This document shows, piece after piece, positions 41,577-49,776 of a DNA stretch of 64,000 nucleotides (the stretch's first letter is position 1; each line of letters begins with the position of its first letter). This DNA is from CAVUWL01 sp963787415 (GTDB taxonomy: Bacteria; Actinomycetota; Thermoleophilia; Solirubrobacterales; 70-9). Location: assembly GCA_963787415.1 (NCBI GenBank), contig CAWBCO010000007.1:124001-188000 (forward strand), written 5' to 3'. The notes under the pieces are model-generated. The model was not told the origin of the DNA. It saw nothing but the letters and a program-made list of their open reading frames with translations, and searched no databases. The position numbers and the translations under genes were made by a program.

Positions 41577-42524
41577 CTACTCCGAGGCGCCGACGAGGCG
41601 CTCGACACCGGTTTGTTCGATCGTCTTGCGCAAGCCCTCACGCAAACTGATCCGCGGCTCCCAGCCGAGCACGTCCTGTGCGCGGGCAATATCGGGACGG
41701 CGCTGCTGGGGATCATCCACCGGCAGCGGTTCGTAGACGATCTCAGAGCGAGACTCGGTCACCTCGACCACGGTCTTTGCCAACTCGAGCAGGGTGAACT
41801 CGTCGGGGTTGCCGATATTGACCGGCGTGTGCACATCGGACTCGGCGAGGCTGATGATGCCCGCAATCAGGTCATCGACGTAGCAGAAGCTTCGAGTCTG
41901 GCTACCGTCCCCGAAGACGGTCAAGGGGCGGTCCTGTAGCGCCTGGCGCAGGAAGGTCGGGATCGCCCGCCCGTCGTGCGGGCGCATCCGCGGTCCGTAG
42001 GTGTTGAAGATGCGCACGATCGCGGTATCGACGCCCTGCTGGCGGTGGTATGCCATGGTCAGAGCCTCCGCGTAGCGCTTTGCCTCGTCATAGACTCCCC
42101 GCGGTCCGATTGGGTTGACATGCCCCCAGTAATCCTCCTTTTGAGGGTGGACCTGCGGGTCTCCGTAAACCTCGCTGGTCGAGGCGATTACAAAGCGTGC
42201 CCGCTTGAACTTGGCCAGCCCGAGCATGTGATGGGTGCCGTAGGAACCGACCTTCAGGGTGTGCAGCGGTAGTCGCAGGTAATCGATCGGGCTCGCCGGC
42301 GAGGCGAGGTGATAGACGCAATCGACCTCCTCGGGTACCTCCACATGCTCGGTGATGTCGAGGTTGCGAAACTCAAAGCCCGAGTCACGGATGTGCTCGA
42401 TGTTTTGCAGCGAGCCGGTCTCCAGATTATCGAGGCAGATCACCCGATTTCCCGCTCCCAGCAGCTGCTCACAAAGGTGGGAGCCGAGAAAGCCAGCACC
42501 GCCGGTTACCACGCAGGTACCCAT
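41577..42524 (-). CDS. UDP-glucuronate decarboxylase-like NAD-dependent epimerase/dehydratase
   Basis: A 315-residue extended SDR. VVTGGAGFLGSHLCEQLLGAG (about 4-24) is the nucleotide loop, HLASPASPIDYL is the UXS-type substrate motif, IASTSEVYGDPQVHPQ and GVYDEAKRYAEALTMAYHRQ (catalytic Tyr-x3-Lys: YDEAK) follow, with RIFNTYGPRMRPHDGRAIP and GDGSQTRSFCYVDDLI. The whole closely fits UDP-xylose synthase, which makes UDP-xylose from UDP-glucuronate. An in-frame ATG at 42533 would add 3 residues. No other nucleotide-sugar gene is adjacent. It acts in cell-surface polysaccharide synthesis. The stop faces the pseudogene. Confidence 0.92.
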   Translation of the reverse strand: MGTCVVTGGAGFLGSHLCEQLLGAGNRVICLDNLETGSLQNIEHIRDSGFEFRNLDITEHVEVPEEVDCVYHLASPASPIDYLRLPLHTLKVGSYGTHHMLGLAKFKRARFVIASTSEVYGDPQVHPQKEDYWGHVNPIGPRGVYDEAKRYAEALTMAYHRQQGVDTAIVRIFNTYGPRMRPHDGRAIPTFLRQALQDRPLTVFGDGSQTRSFCYVDDLIAGIISLAESDVHTPVNIGNPDEFTLLELAKTVVEVTESRSEIVYEPLPVDDPQQRRPDIARAQDVLGWEPRISLREGLRKTIEQTGVERLVGASE

Positions 42525-42654
42525 GGCGCGCACGATAGCTGGGTTCGAACTCTCCCACGGCGTCGGGGTCCTCGCGATCCACCCCCGGCCCGCCCTCAGA
42601 ATTAAGCAGGGACCCGCCCAGCGGGTGACCGCCCCTCTTGCCGGGTAGATTCAT

Positions 42655-42709
42655 CCGCCGCGCGGCTCTCGCGGCGCTCAGCCTGACCGCGAGAGCCGCC
42701 GCGCGGCGG
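42655..42709 (-). terminator. Long GC-rich hairpin after the histone-like gene
   Basis: The 20-base arm at 42655-42674 pairs with the 23-base arm at 42687-42709 apart from a 3-base bulge; the loop is 12 bases. It lies immediately after the stop of the minus-strand gene at 42717, as expected for a transcription terminator. No U-tract follows. Confidence 0.75.
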
Positions 42710-42716
42710 GGAGCGC

Positions 42717-43268
42717 TTAGCGCAGCGCGGAAAGCTGGTCTGTGACCTGGTCGACTAGATCCTGGGCGCGGGTGCTTTGCTCATCGATCGCCTTGCGGAC
42801 CCGCTGCTCAACCTCGCTGCGATTCCGTTTCAGGGTCGTCTCGACCGTGCGCTGGCGCTTGCGTGCCTCGCGCTCTACCCGGGTACGCGTCTTCTTGGCT
42901 TCGGTTGTCGCCTTGCGACGGGCGCTGGCGCCCCGGCGCTCGCTGCGCTTCAGCGATTTGCGCAGCTGGGTGCGATAGGCCTTGATCTGTTTCTCAGCGG
43001 CGCTGCGTCCAGTCCAGGGCTCAACCAGATCAGCGATGCGATCGCTCACCCCGAGGACGGCGCCCACCGGTATGTCGACGACCGCCTCGGCGACGGATTG
43101 GACCTGGTTCTTCTGAGGAGCCGCGGCCTTGGCGGTACCGGTGGCGGAGTTTGCGGTCCGTTTAGCGTTGGTGGCGGTCCGTTTTGACTGGGTTTTGGCG
43201 GTTTTGGCGGATTTCTGGTTGCTGCTTTGCGTTGGCATAAGAGTTGGATCCCTTCGATCGTTCGACAT
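42717..43268 (-). CDS. Basic, histone-like / lysine-rich protein under SOS boxes
   Basis: A 183-residue, very basic protein I cannot place in a named family. The N-terminal 45 residues are low-complexity Lys/Thr/Ala/Asn (SAKTAKTQSKRTATNAKRTA), followed by VQSVAEAVVDIPVGAVLGVSDRIADLVEPW and a long Arg/Lys/Glu-rich helical region (about 90-180). The composition is that of nucleoid-associated or heparin-binding proteins. Two perfect LexA-type boxes and a TACACT -10 box are directly upstream. The start is either the ATG at 43268 (behind GAGGGCAGG) or ATG at 43238. A long terminator hairpin follows. Role unknown; a DNA-binding or DNA-protecting protein induced by damage is a guess. Confidence 0.75.
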   Translation of the reverse strand: MSNDRRDPTLMPTQSSNQKSAKTAKTQSKRTATNAKRTANSATGTAKAAAPQKNQVQSVAEAVVDIPVGAVLGVSDRIADLVEPWTGRSAAEKQIKAYRTQLRKSLKRSERRGASARRKATTEAKKTRTRVEREARKRQRTVETTLKRNRSEVEQRVRKAIDEQSTRAQDLVDQVTDQLSALR

Positions 43269-43289
43269 TGCCTGCCCTCGGTGTTCGCG

Positions 43290-43327
43290 AGTGTAGCGAA
43301 CATATGTTCCTTACGAACACACGTTCC
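43290..43327 (-). promoter_or_regulatory. Two tandem LexA (SOS) boxes with -10 element
   Basis: CGAACATATGTTCC (43297-43310) and CGAACACACGTTCC (43314-43327) each fit the Gram-positive LexA consensus CGAACRNRYGTTYC exactly. A -10 box TACACT (complement of 43290-43295) lies directly downstream of the first box for minus-strand transcription, placing the expected start near 43283 and the LexA sites over the promoter. The controlled gene is the histone-like gene at 42717-43268. No lexA gene is in the window. Confidence 0.8.
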
Positions 43328-43377
43328 TAAAACCAACGCCGGCCGATGGTTACAGCAGATATTGGCGGGCGCGGCGC

Positions 43378-44214
43378 TCAGCCTCGGCTTGAGAGCTGTG
43401 CCTCGGCGAGCATCCCCAGGGCGCGATCCCCGGCGGCGGCAATGATCGGATAGCGAGCCTCGAGGCCAAGGTCGGCTTGCTCGAGGGTGAGCTTGCCGAA
43501 GGCAACGCTGCCGCCAGCCTCACGCACGATCAGCTGCGCCGCCGCCGCGTCAACCGAGCGACAGGGGCGCAGGCTCAGCATCGCGTCAAAGCGAGCGGCG
43601 CCGACGTAGGCGGCAGATATCGCGATCGAGCCGACCACCCGCAACCGATAGACCTTGCCGATCAGCGCCTCCACCAGCGCCAGCGAGCGCTGTGGCTCGG
43701 CCGCCTCGAGGCCGAGCAGCTCCAGCTTCTCCCCGTCTGTCCCGACTCCGATCGGCTCCCCATCGAGCCTCGCGCCGTGCCCGCGCCGGGCGACGAACTC
43801 CTCCCCGGCACCGAAGTCATAGACAAAGCCAAACTCAACCTCGGCCATCGACGGGCCCGCTGCAACAGCGATGCTGAGGCTGTGGGAGGGAAGGGTGCGC
43901 CGAGCGTTGAGGGAGCCATCGATCGGGTCGATCACCACCCGCGCGCTACCGCCCGATCCAAAGCCGACCTCGCCGCGCTCCTCCGAGACCGCGATGAAGG
44001 AGGCACCGTCTCGCTCAAGCGCCGCGAGCTCGACGAAAACCGCATCCTCACAGCGTCGATCGATCGCCAGCGTGCGATCACCGCCCTCGCCCACCCCCTC
44101 ATAGACCGTGCGTGCCTCGATCCCCTTCACCTCGGTAAAGATCTGGCGCTGGATAGCCACCAGGCGGCGGCAGATTCCCAGCCAGTCTGCGGAGAAAACG
44201 TCCACCGCGCCCAT
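43378..44214 (-). CDS. Inositol monophosphatase-family phosphatase
   Basis: A 278-residue Mg-dependent phosphatase. The motifs are EGGDRTLAIDRRCEDAVF (first metal region), SEERGEVGFG, VVIDPIDGSLNARRTLPSHSLSIA (DPIDGS metal- and phosphate-binding site) and RPCRSVDAAAAQLIVREAGG. Members hydrolyse inositol phosphates, fructose-1,6-bisphosphate or 3'-phosphoadenosine phosphates; the substrate is not determined. The ATG at 44214 (MGAVDVFS) is the start; open frame upstream of it is antisense to the divergent helicase gene. The start is 35 bases from the helicase-nuclease start. Confidence 0.9.
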   Translation of the reverse strand: MGAVDVFSADWLGICRRLVAIQRQIFTEVKGIEARTVYEGVGEGGDRTLAIDRRCEDAVFVELAALERDGASFIAVSEERGEVGFGSGGSARVVIDPIDGSLNARRTLPSHSLSIAVAAGPSMAEVEFGFVYDFGAGEEFVARRGHGARLDGEPIGVGTDGEKLELLGLEAAEPQRSLALVEALIGKVYRLRVVGSIAISAAYVGAARFDAMLSLRPCRSVDAAAAQLIVREAGGSVAFGKLTLEQADLGLEARYPIIAAAGDRALGMLAEAQLSSRG

Positions 44215-44248
44215 CCTATGGAGGCAGCGCACTCGGTAGCGTTGGCCC

Positions 44249-47200
44249 ATGCTTGCGATGGCCGAGGCCCAGGAGCGCTGCGTCCGCCACCGTGGCGGCC
44301 CGCTCCTGGTGCTGGGCGAGCCGGCGACCGGGAAGACGGAGACCATTGCGCGGCGCCTGGCTCGCCTCGCCGCCGCCGGCACCCGCCCCGAGCAGGTCCT
44401 CGTCCTGACCGCCACCCGGGCGACCGCGAGGCGATTGCGCGAGCGGGTTGAGGCGCTCTTGGTCGGGCCGTTTGAGGAGTTATGGATCGGCGAGTGGGAC
44501 GCGCTGGGTGAGCGCCTCCTTCGCGAGCAAAGCGCCGCCGCCGGCCTCGATCCGTTCTTTGACGTGCTCGGCCCCGCCGAGCGCCTCGCGGTCCTGCTCG
44601 ACCGCCTCGAGGAGCTGCCGCTTCGACGCCACCAGATCCGTGGCAATCCGACCGGGCTCCTCGCCCGTTTGCTGGAGCGAATCGACCTCTTTAAGGCGAG
44701 CGCGATCGGCGCCGCGGCGATTGAGTCCGGGGCCCGCGAAGAGGAGGAACGCGCCAGCGATGCGCCAGCCCGCGTGGCCGCTCAAAAAGAGCGCGAGTTC
44801 GCCGAGTTCTTCGACGCCCACGATCGCATCCTCGCCGCCAGCGGCAGCCTTGACCGCGGCGACGTCTTCCTCGCCCTGCGCCGAGTGCTGATCGACCGCC
44901 CAGACGTGCGCGGTGAGCTCGCCGCGCGCTTCGTGCAGGTGATGGTCGATGAGCTCGAGGAGACGAGTCGGGCCCAGCGAGCAATCCTCACCGCGCTCGG
45001 GGGTGCCAACCCCAATCACCTCTACACCCTGCAAGGAGAGCTCGGCGAGGATGCCGATCCGGGCGCCGGCCTCCCATCCGGCGCCTCCTCAAGCCCCCAC
45101 CTGGCGCTGAATCCTGGTGGGGCTGCCTGGTTTCACGATCTCTACCCAGGCGGCGAGGTGATCATTCTTGAGCATCAGTTCCGCGATCCCAAAGTCGGCT
45201 TCTGGCGCTGCGCCAACGAGCGCGCCCAAGCCCAGGCGGCGGCGCGCGAGGTCGAGCACCTGATTGCCGGCGGCACGATGCCCGAGCGGATCTGCATTCT
45301 CATCGATCAACCTCGGCGCAGCGGCGGCGCGGTAGCAGCGGCGATGGAGGAGCGCGGAATCCCCTTCCACCTCTGCGGGCCGGCGGCGCTCTTTCAGCGC
45401 CCCGAGGTGCGCGATGCAATCGCCTGGCTGCGGGTACTCGTCAATCCAGATGATTCCTCAGCCGCGGCCAGAACGCTGACCCGCCCGCCGGTTGAGCTGC
45501 GCTCCAGCGACCTGGCGCGGTTGATGACGATCGCGCGCCGACGCAAGCTCGACATGGTCGCAGCCTGCGAGGCAGCGCTCGACAGCCCCCAGCTGCAGCC
45601 CGAGGCCCGGGAGCGGATCCAATCCTTCCTCAAGCTCTATGGGGGCGCCGCGGCCGCCCTTGAGGAGCGTCGAGCCGACGTCTTCGTGCGGCGGCTGATC
45701 GAGCGGGTGGGGCTGCGTCGCCAGCGACTCTTCGCCGCCCAGCCAGAGGTGGCCGAGCGCCTGCTTGCACTCTCGCGACTCGCCGAGCTCGCCGCCGCCT
45801 GGGCCCGCCGCGAGCCCCACGGCTCCACGCGTGGCTTCGTCCGCTACCTGAGTGCGGTTGCAGAAGCCGGCATCGATCCCAGCGGCGCCGAGGAGCCACC
45901 CGCCCCGGGAGCCGTTCTCGGGCTCGGGCTCGGGGCGGTGAAGGGGATGGAGTTCGACCACGTCTTTGCGCTTGGCATCGAGCAGGCCCCGGAGTGGGAG
46001 CGGATCGGCCGTCCCGCGACAAGGGCGATGATCTTTTCGCGGATCGAGCGCAAGGAGGGTGGAGAGAGTCCCGGCTCTCGCGCCTATGAGAATGCCCTGG
46101 CCTCCTCCGATGGGCGTGAGGAGCGCCACGAGGAGGAGCTGTTCGGCCCTGCTGAGGGCCTGCATGCCACCTATCGAATGATGCGCGAGGAAGTCCTCGA
46201 GGCCTCCTGGAAGGCGGGCCGTGAGCTCTCCGAGCCGCGTCTGGATACCGCCGTTGACGTCACCCAGGCGATCGCCCGCTACCTCGAGTTACTGAAGCTC
46301 GCGGCGCTTGCGCAGCGCCCCGGAGATGAGGACACCTCGGAGGCGATCGCTGCTGTCAATGGCCTTCTGCGCCAGGTCGCCACCCCCGAGCAGCAGGCCG
46401 AGCTGGACTCCTCTTCGCTGGATTCCTACCTGCTTGACACCGAGCGTGAGCGGGGCCGTCGCCGCGAGCTGATCGCCGCCCGCGAGGAGCCCTCCCTGCA
46501 GGCCTTCCTCCCCCGGCGCGGGGACGGGGCGCTCAGCCTCTCTGCCTCTGACCTCGATCTCTACCTGACCTGCCCGCTGAAGTACAAGTTCGCCCGGGTC
46601 TTCGGAATCCCACGCGAGCCGACGATCAATCAGCGATTCGGAATCCTGATCCACAACGTGCTCGAACGCTTCCACAAGGAGAAGATGGGTGAAGGCTCCG
46701 ATGGCCTACCCCGCCTGATCTCCCTCTTTGAGGCCGGCTGGAGACGGGGGGGCTTTCGCGCCAGCGATGATGAGCTCCAGTACCGCGAGCGGGGACGAGA
46801 TGCGATGCGCCTTTACTGGGAGGCGGAGAGCGTGGCCGTCGGCGAGCCGGTCTGGCTGGAGCGAAAGTTCGATATCCAGATCGGCGCTCATCACGTCCGC
46901 GGCCGCGTCGATCGAGTCGACCGCCTGCCCGGCGGGGGCTATGAGCTGATCGACTACAAGACCGGGGAACGCAAGAGCGAGGCCGATCTAAAGCGCGACC
47001 TGCAGCTCTCCCTCTACCGAATCGCAGCGCGCGAGGCGTGGCAGATCGAGGCGGCCAGCGGCAGCTACTACTACGTTCTCGACGCGGAGAAGGTGGCTGC
47101 GCCTTCAGAGCCCGACGACGCCGAGCGGGTCGAGCGCACCGTGCTCTCGGTCGGGGAGGGGGTGCTGGGCCAAGATTTCGAGCCGCGGCCCTCGCCCAGC

Positions 47201-47251
47201 GTCTGCGGTTGGTGCGATTACCGCCTGATCTGCCCTGCCGCCGAGAGCTGA
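44249..47251 (+). CDS. UvrD/AddB-like helicase with C-terminal RecB-type nuclease
   Basis: A 1000-residue protein: N-terminal superfamily-1 helicase part and C-terminal nuclease. Walker A is GEPATGKTET (about 23-32). Motif II is VDELEETS, where UvrD has DExQDT; the motif III and VI areas are poorly conserved, so motor activity is doubtful. The nuclease domain starts near SASDLDLYLTCPLKYKFARVF (about 768-788); GYELIDYKTGE (about 898-908) is the PD-(D/E)XK core. One Cys in YLTCP plus CGWCDYRLICP near the end give a Fe-S staple, as in AddB and AdnAB. Recombinational repair of double-strand breaks is the probable role. A partner subunit is not seen in the window. Confidence 0.85.
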   Translation: MLAMAEAQERCVRHRGGPLLVLGEPATGKTETIARRLARLAAAGTRPEQVLVLTATRATARRLRERVEALLVGPFEELWIGEWDALGERLLREQSAAAGLDPFFDVLGPAERLAVLLDRLEELPLRRHQIRGNPTGLLARLLERIDLFKASAIGAAAIESGAREEEERASDAPARVAAQKEREFAEFFDAHDRILAASGSLDRGDVFLALRRVLIDRPDVRGELAARFVQVMVDELEETSRAQRAILTALGGANPNHLYTLQGELGEDADPGAGLPSGASSSPHLALNPGGAAWFHDLYPGGEVIILEHQFRDPKVGFWRCANERAQAQAAAREVEHLIAGGTMPERICILIDQPRRSGGAVAAAMEERGIPFHLCGPAALFQRPEVRDAIAWLRVLVNPDDSSAAARTLTRPPVELRSSDLARLMTIARRRKLDMVAACEAALDSPQLQPEARERIQSFLKLYGGAAAALEERRADVFVRRLIERVGLRRQRLFAAQPEVAERLLALSRLAELAAAWARREPHGSTRGFVRYLSAVAEAGIDPSGAEEPPAPGAVLGLGLGAVKGMEFDHVFALGIEQAPEWERIGRPATRAMIFSRIERKEGGESPGSRAYENALASSDGREERHEEELFGPAEGLHATYRMMREEVLEASWKAGRELSEPRLDTAVDVTQAIARYLELLKLAALAQRPGDEDTSEAIAAVNGLLRQVATPEQQAELDSSSLDSYLLDTERERGRRRELIAAREEPSLQAFLPRRGDGALSLSASDLDLYLTCPLKYKFARVFGIPREPTINQRFGILIHNVLERFHKEKMGEGSDGLPRLISLFEAGWRRGGFRASDDELQYRERGRDAMRLYWEAESVAVGEPVWLERKFDIQIGAHHVRGRVDRVDRLPGGGYELIDYKTGERKSEADLKRDLQLSLYRIAAREAWQIEAASGSYYYVLDAEKVAAPSEPDDAERVERTVLSVGEGVLGQDFEPRPSPSVCGWCDYRLICPAAES

Positions 47252-47272
47252 CCGCCCCGGCCCCGAGCCGGC

Positions 47273-48154
47273 CTAGCTGCCCTGCTGGCGCAGGAAGCGC
47301 TGGAACTCGCGGGCGATCGTGTCAGCTGAGGGAAGGCCTTCACCCTGCTCGCCGAGCTGCTCTGCCTGTTCGGCCTCGATCCGCTCGACCAGTTCTTCGA
47401 TCTCGGGGTTGGCGGCCACCGCCCGCCCGATCTGCTCTTCATAACTACTCGTCTCCTGCTCGAGCTCGGATGCGTCAACGGCGATCCCAGTGAGACCCTC
47501 GAGGCGGCGCAACAGGGCCAGGGCGGCCTTCGGGTTGGGGACCGCGGCGACGTAGTGGGGGACCGCCGCCCAAAGCGATGCCGAGCTCATTCCCACCTGC
47601 CGACAGCAGTCGTGCACGACGCCGACGATTCCGGTGGGACCCTCATAGCTGGAGCGCTGCAGGTCGAGCTCTTCGACCAGCTCCTCATCGGAGGCGAGTC
47701 CGGTGATTGGGACCGGAAGGGTGTGAGAGACCTCGGCGATTAGCGCCCCAAGGGTGATCACCATCTCGACCCCAAGCGCATCCGCCGCGGTCGCGATCGT
47801 CTCTGAAAAGGTCCGCCAGCGCAGGTTCGGCTCGGTTCCGTCGAGCAAGACGAGGTCCCGATCGGCCGCCGGGACACGGGCGGCGATCAGGTTGTTCTCG
47901 GGCCACTCGATTCGACGCGCCTGGCCCTCACTCAGGGTGATTGTCGGCCGGGTAGCCTGGAAGTCGAAGTACTCCTCGGGGTCCACCTGGGCGATCAGCT
48001 CGGCATCAAAGCACTCGGCAACCGTGGCGAGCGCGGTCGAGGCGGCGGCGGCGGCGTCGTTCCAGCCGCGGAAGGAGCAGACGAGGATCGGGGAGCGCAG
48101 CTGGGGTAGGTCACCTTCCCAGGAGAGAGAATCCACGTTCTGAGCGTAGACCAT
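47273..48154 (-). CDS. PAC2-family (proteasome-assembly-chaperone-like) protein
   Basis: A 293-residue protein starting at MVYAQNVDSLSWEG (48154). Typical motifs are LVCSFRGWNDAAAAAS (about 25-40), LVLLDGTEPNLRWRTF, VITLGALIAEVSHTLPVPITG and GPTGIVGVVHDCC. The PAC2 fold is a Rossmann-like alpha/beta domain, widespread in actinobacteria, where its role is not settled; in archaea and eukaryotes relatives act in proteasome assembly. The C-terminal 60 residues are acidic and helical (EIEELVERIEAEQAEQ). It is convergent with the helicase-nuclease gene, with 21 bases between the stops. No proteasome genes are in the window. Confidence 0.88.
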   Translation of the reverse strand: MVYAQNVDSLSWEGDLPQLRSPILVCSFRGWNDAAAAASTALATVAECFDAELIAQVDPEEYFDFQATRPTITLSEGQARRIEWPENNLIAARVPAADRDLVLLDGTEPNLRWRTFSETIATAADALGVEMVITLGALIAEVSHTLPVPITGLASDEELVEELDLQRSSYEGPTGIVGVVHDCCRQVGMSSASLWAAVPHYVAAVPNPKAALALLRRLEGLTGIAVDASELEQETSSYEEQIGRAVAANPEIEELVERIEAEQAEQLGEQGEGLPSADTIAREFQRFLRQQGS

Positions 48155-48177
48155 GCCGGCCCCGCGTAGACGGCGCT

Positions 48178-48549
48178 TCAGGTGGAGGAGCGAAGGGCGC
48201 GACGCAGGAGCTGGGAGGCGATCAGCAAAGCCAAGGCGGCAAAGCAAAGCTGCAGGGTTCGCTCCGAGACCCGGTTGGCGATCCCGACTCCGATCAGGAC
48301 GCCTAGCGGGGAGAGGGCACCGATCACAATTGCGTTTCGCAGGTTGACGTTGCCGTAGGAGCTCTGGCGGAGCGCCCCGAAAAAAGCGACGATCACGATC
48401 ATCAGCAACGAGGTTGACTCGCCCTGTACCTGGGAGAGGCCAAGGAAGATCGTCAGCGCCGGCACGAAGAGGACGCCGCCGCCGACGCCGAGCAGACCTC
48501 CCGCCAGACCTCCGGCGAGGGCAAATGCCGCTGCCCCCAACTCATTCAC
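48178..48549 (-). CDS. Half-length TauE/SafE-type membrane protein (second of a pair)
   Basis: A 123-residue membrane protein equal to one half of a normal ~250-residue TauE/SafE exporter. It has ALAGGLAGGLLGVGGGVLFVPAL (a conserved Gly-rich element), STSLLMIVIVAFFGAL and a RNAIVIGALSPLGVLIGVGIA segment with the ISERT-like VSERT at the end. It starts at a GTG (48547-48549) overlapping the stop of the first half gene by 4 bases (GTGA), a sign of translational coupling. The two proteins may form a heterodimer that makes a full transporter of sulfite, sulfonate or another anion. The fold relation is good; the substrate is not known. Confidence 0.85.
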   Translation of the reverse strand: MNELGAAAFALAGGLAGGLLGVGGGVLFVPALTIFLGLSQVQGESTSLLMIVIVAFFGALRQSSYGNVNLRNAIVIGALSPLGVLIGVGIANRVSERTLQLCFAALALLIASQLLRRALRSST

Positions 48550-48911
48550 GCGAGGACCAGCTGGACCGAAATTGCAAAGAGCAGGCCGGCGAAAAGAAGT
48601 GCGACGGTGCGCTCGGAGATGCGCTGCTGGATCGCGGTCCCAAAGACCACCCCGACGATTGCCGGGATCGCCAAGATCAGGGCGGTGCCGAGATGGACGT
48701 TGCCGTAAATGCCGCCCTCCGCGAGAGCTCCGAAGAGGCCGATGATGACGATCGCCGCCAGGCTTGTCCCGGTCGCAAGGTGCTCTCCGTAGCCGAACCA
48801 CAAAATCAGCAGCGGGACAATGACTGTGCCGCCGCCGACCCCAAAGAGACCGCTGAAGATCCCGGCCGCGGTGCCGATCGCGGCGAGCTTCAGGGTCAGG
48901 CTGGAGGGCAT
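48546..48911 (-). CDS. Half-length TauE/SafE-type membrane protein (first of a pair)
   Basis: A 121-residue protein with about four hydrophobic helices. It has LFGVGGGTVIVPLLILWFG (Gly-rich family element), ATGTSLAAIVIIGLFGAL and GTALILAIPAIVGVVFGTAIQQRISERTV. It aligns in outline with the following gene, and each corresponds to one half of the normal two-repeat TauE/SafE chain. Start ATG at 48911, stop overlapping the next GTG by 4 bases. It is divergent from otsB, with 41 bases between starts. A frameshift in a single original gene was considered, but both halves have conserved start regions and no lost segment. Confidence 0.85.
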   Translation of the reverse strand: MPSSLTLKLAAIGTAAGIFSGLFGVGGGTVIVPLLILWFGYGEHLATGTSLAAIVIIGLFGALAEGGIYGNVHLGTALILAIPAIVGVVFGTAIQQRISERTVALLFAGLLFAISVQLVLA

Positions 48912-48952
48912 CTGGCAAGCGGCGGGGAGATCGTGCGGCGATACTAGATGCC

Positions 48953-49774
48953 GTGTCTGGCGAACCTGAGATCAGCGACAGCCGAACGCGGAGGGCGCTG
49001 CTTGAGGAGCTCAGCTCCGATCCCACCCGAACCGCAATCCTCACCGACATCGACGGCACCTTGGCGCCGATCGCGCAGCGACCCGAGGAGGCGACGCTGC
49101 CGGCGGCCGCCCGCGATGTCCTCACCGCGCTGCGGGAGCGCTTCGCGCTGATCGGCTGCGTCTCCGGTCGTCGCGCGGTGGAGGCGAGGCAACTCGTCGG
49201 TGTCGATCGGATCGCCTACGCCGGCAACCATGGCCTGGAGTTGTTGCTGCCCGGCGATCAGAGCGCACGGCTTGACCCCTCGCTGCGCGGCAGAGAGTCC
49301 GAGGCGGCGACGTTCATCGCCAGCCTCGACCCCGCGGAGCTCGCGGCGGCGGGCCTGCGGCTCGAGGACAAGGGCCCGATCCAGGCGCTTCACTGGCGCG
49401 GGGCCAAGGAGCAACGGATCACCGAGGCCCGCGCCCACGAGATCGCCGCCGAGGCAGGCCGCGCCGGACTCGAGCCCCGTTGGGGGCGCAAGGTATTGGA
49501 GCTTCGCCCGGTTGGGGGCGGGGGCAAGGACGCCGCGGTGGCCGCGATCTTGGCGACGGATTCGATCTCCGCGGCGATCTACGGCGGTGACGATCGCACC
49601 GATCTGGATGCTTTCCGGCGCCTGCGTGAGCTGCGCGAGGAGGGGCCGCTTGAGCTGGTGGTATGCGTCGCGGTGCTCTCGCCCGAGGCTCCGCCCGAGC
49701 TGCCCGAGGAGGCAGACCTGATCGTCGATGGGCCCGGTGGCTGGCTGGAAATCCTCGAGTTCCTGGCGGCGTGA
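48953..49774 (+). CDS. otsB: Trehalose-6-phosphate phosphatase
   Basis: A 273-residue HAD-type phosphatase. TAILTDIDGTLAPIAQRP (about 24-41) is the DxDGT nucleophile motif, GCVSGRRAVEARQLVG the SGR motif, YAGNHGLEL the conserved NHG site, and YGGDDRTDLDAF (about 205-216) the acidic motif. It hydrolyses trehalose-6-phosphate to trehalose, an osmo-protectant and, in actinomycetes, also an envelope precursor. The start is a GTG at 48953. The synthase OtsA is not in the window. The next gene, a membrane protein, starts at or inside its stop. Confidence 0.93.
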   Translation: MSGEPEISDSRTRRALLEELSSDPTRTAILTDIDGTLAPIAQRPEEATLPAAARDVLTALRERFALIGCVSGRRAVEARQLVGVDRIAYAGNHGLELLLPGDQSARLDPSLRGRESEAATFIASLDPAELAAAGLRLEDKGPIQALHWRGAKEQRITEARAHEIAAEAGRAGLEPRWGRKVLELRPVGGGGKDAAVAAILATDSISAAIYGGDDRTDLDAFRRLRELREEGPLELVVCVAVLSPEAPPELPEEADLIVDGPGGWLEILEFLAA

Positions 49775-49776
49775 GG

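Noticed and set aside
42540..42570. A tRNA T-loop-like sequence GGGTTCGAACTC
   Set aside because: The flanking stem does not pair, and there is no acceptor or anticodon arm; it overlaps the 5' end of the epimerase gene.
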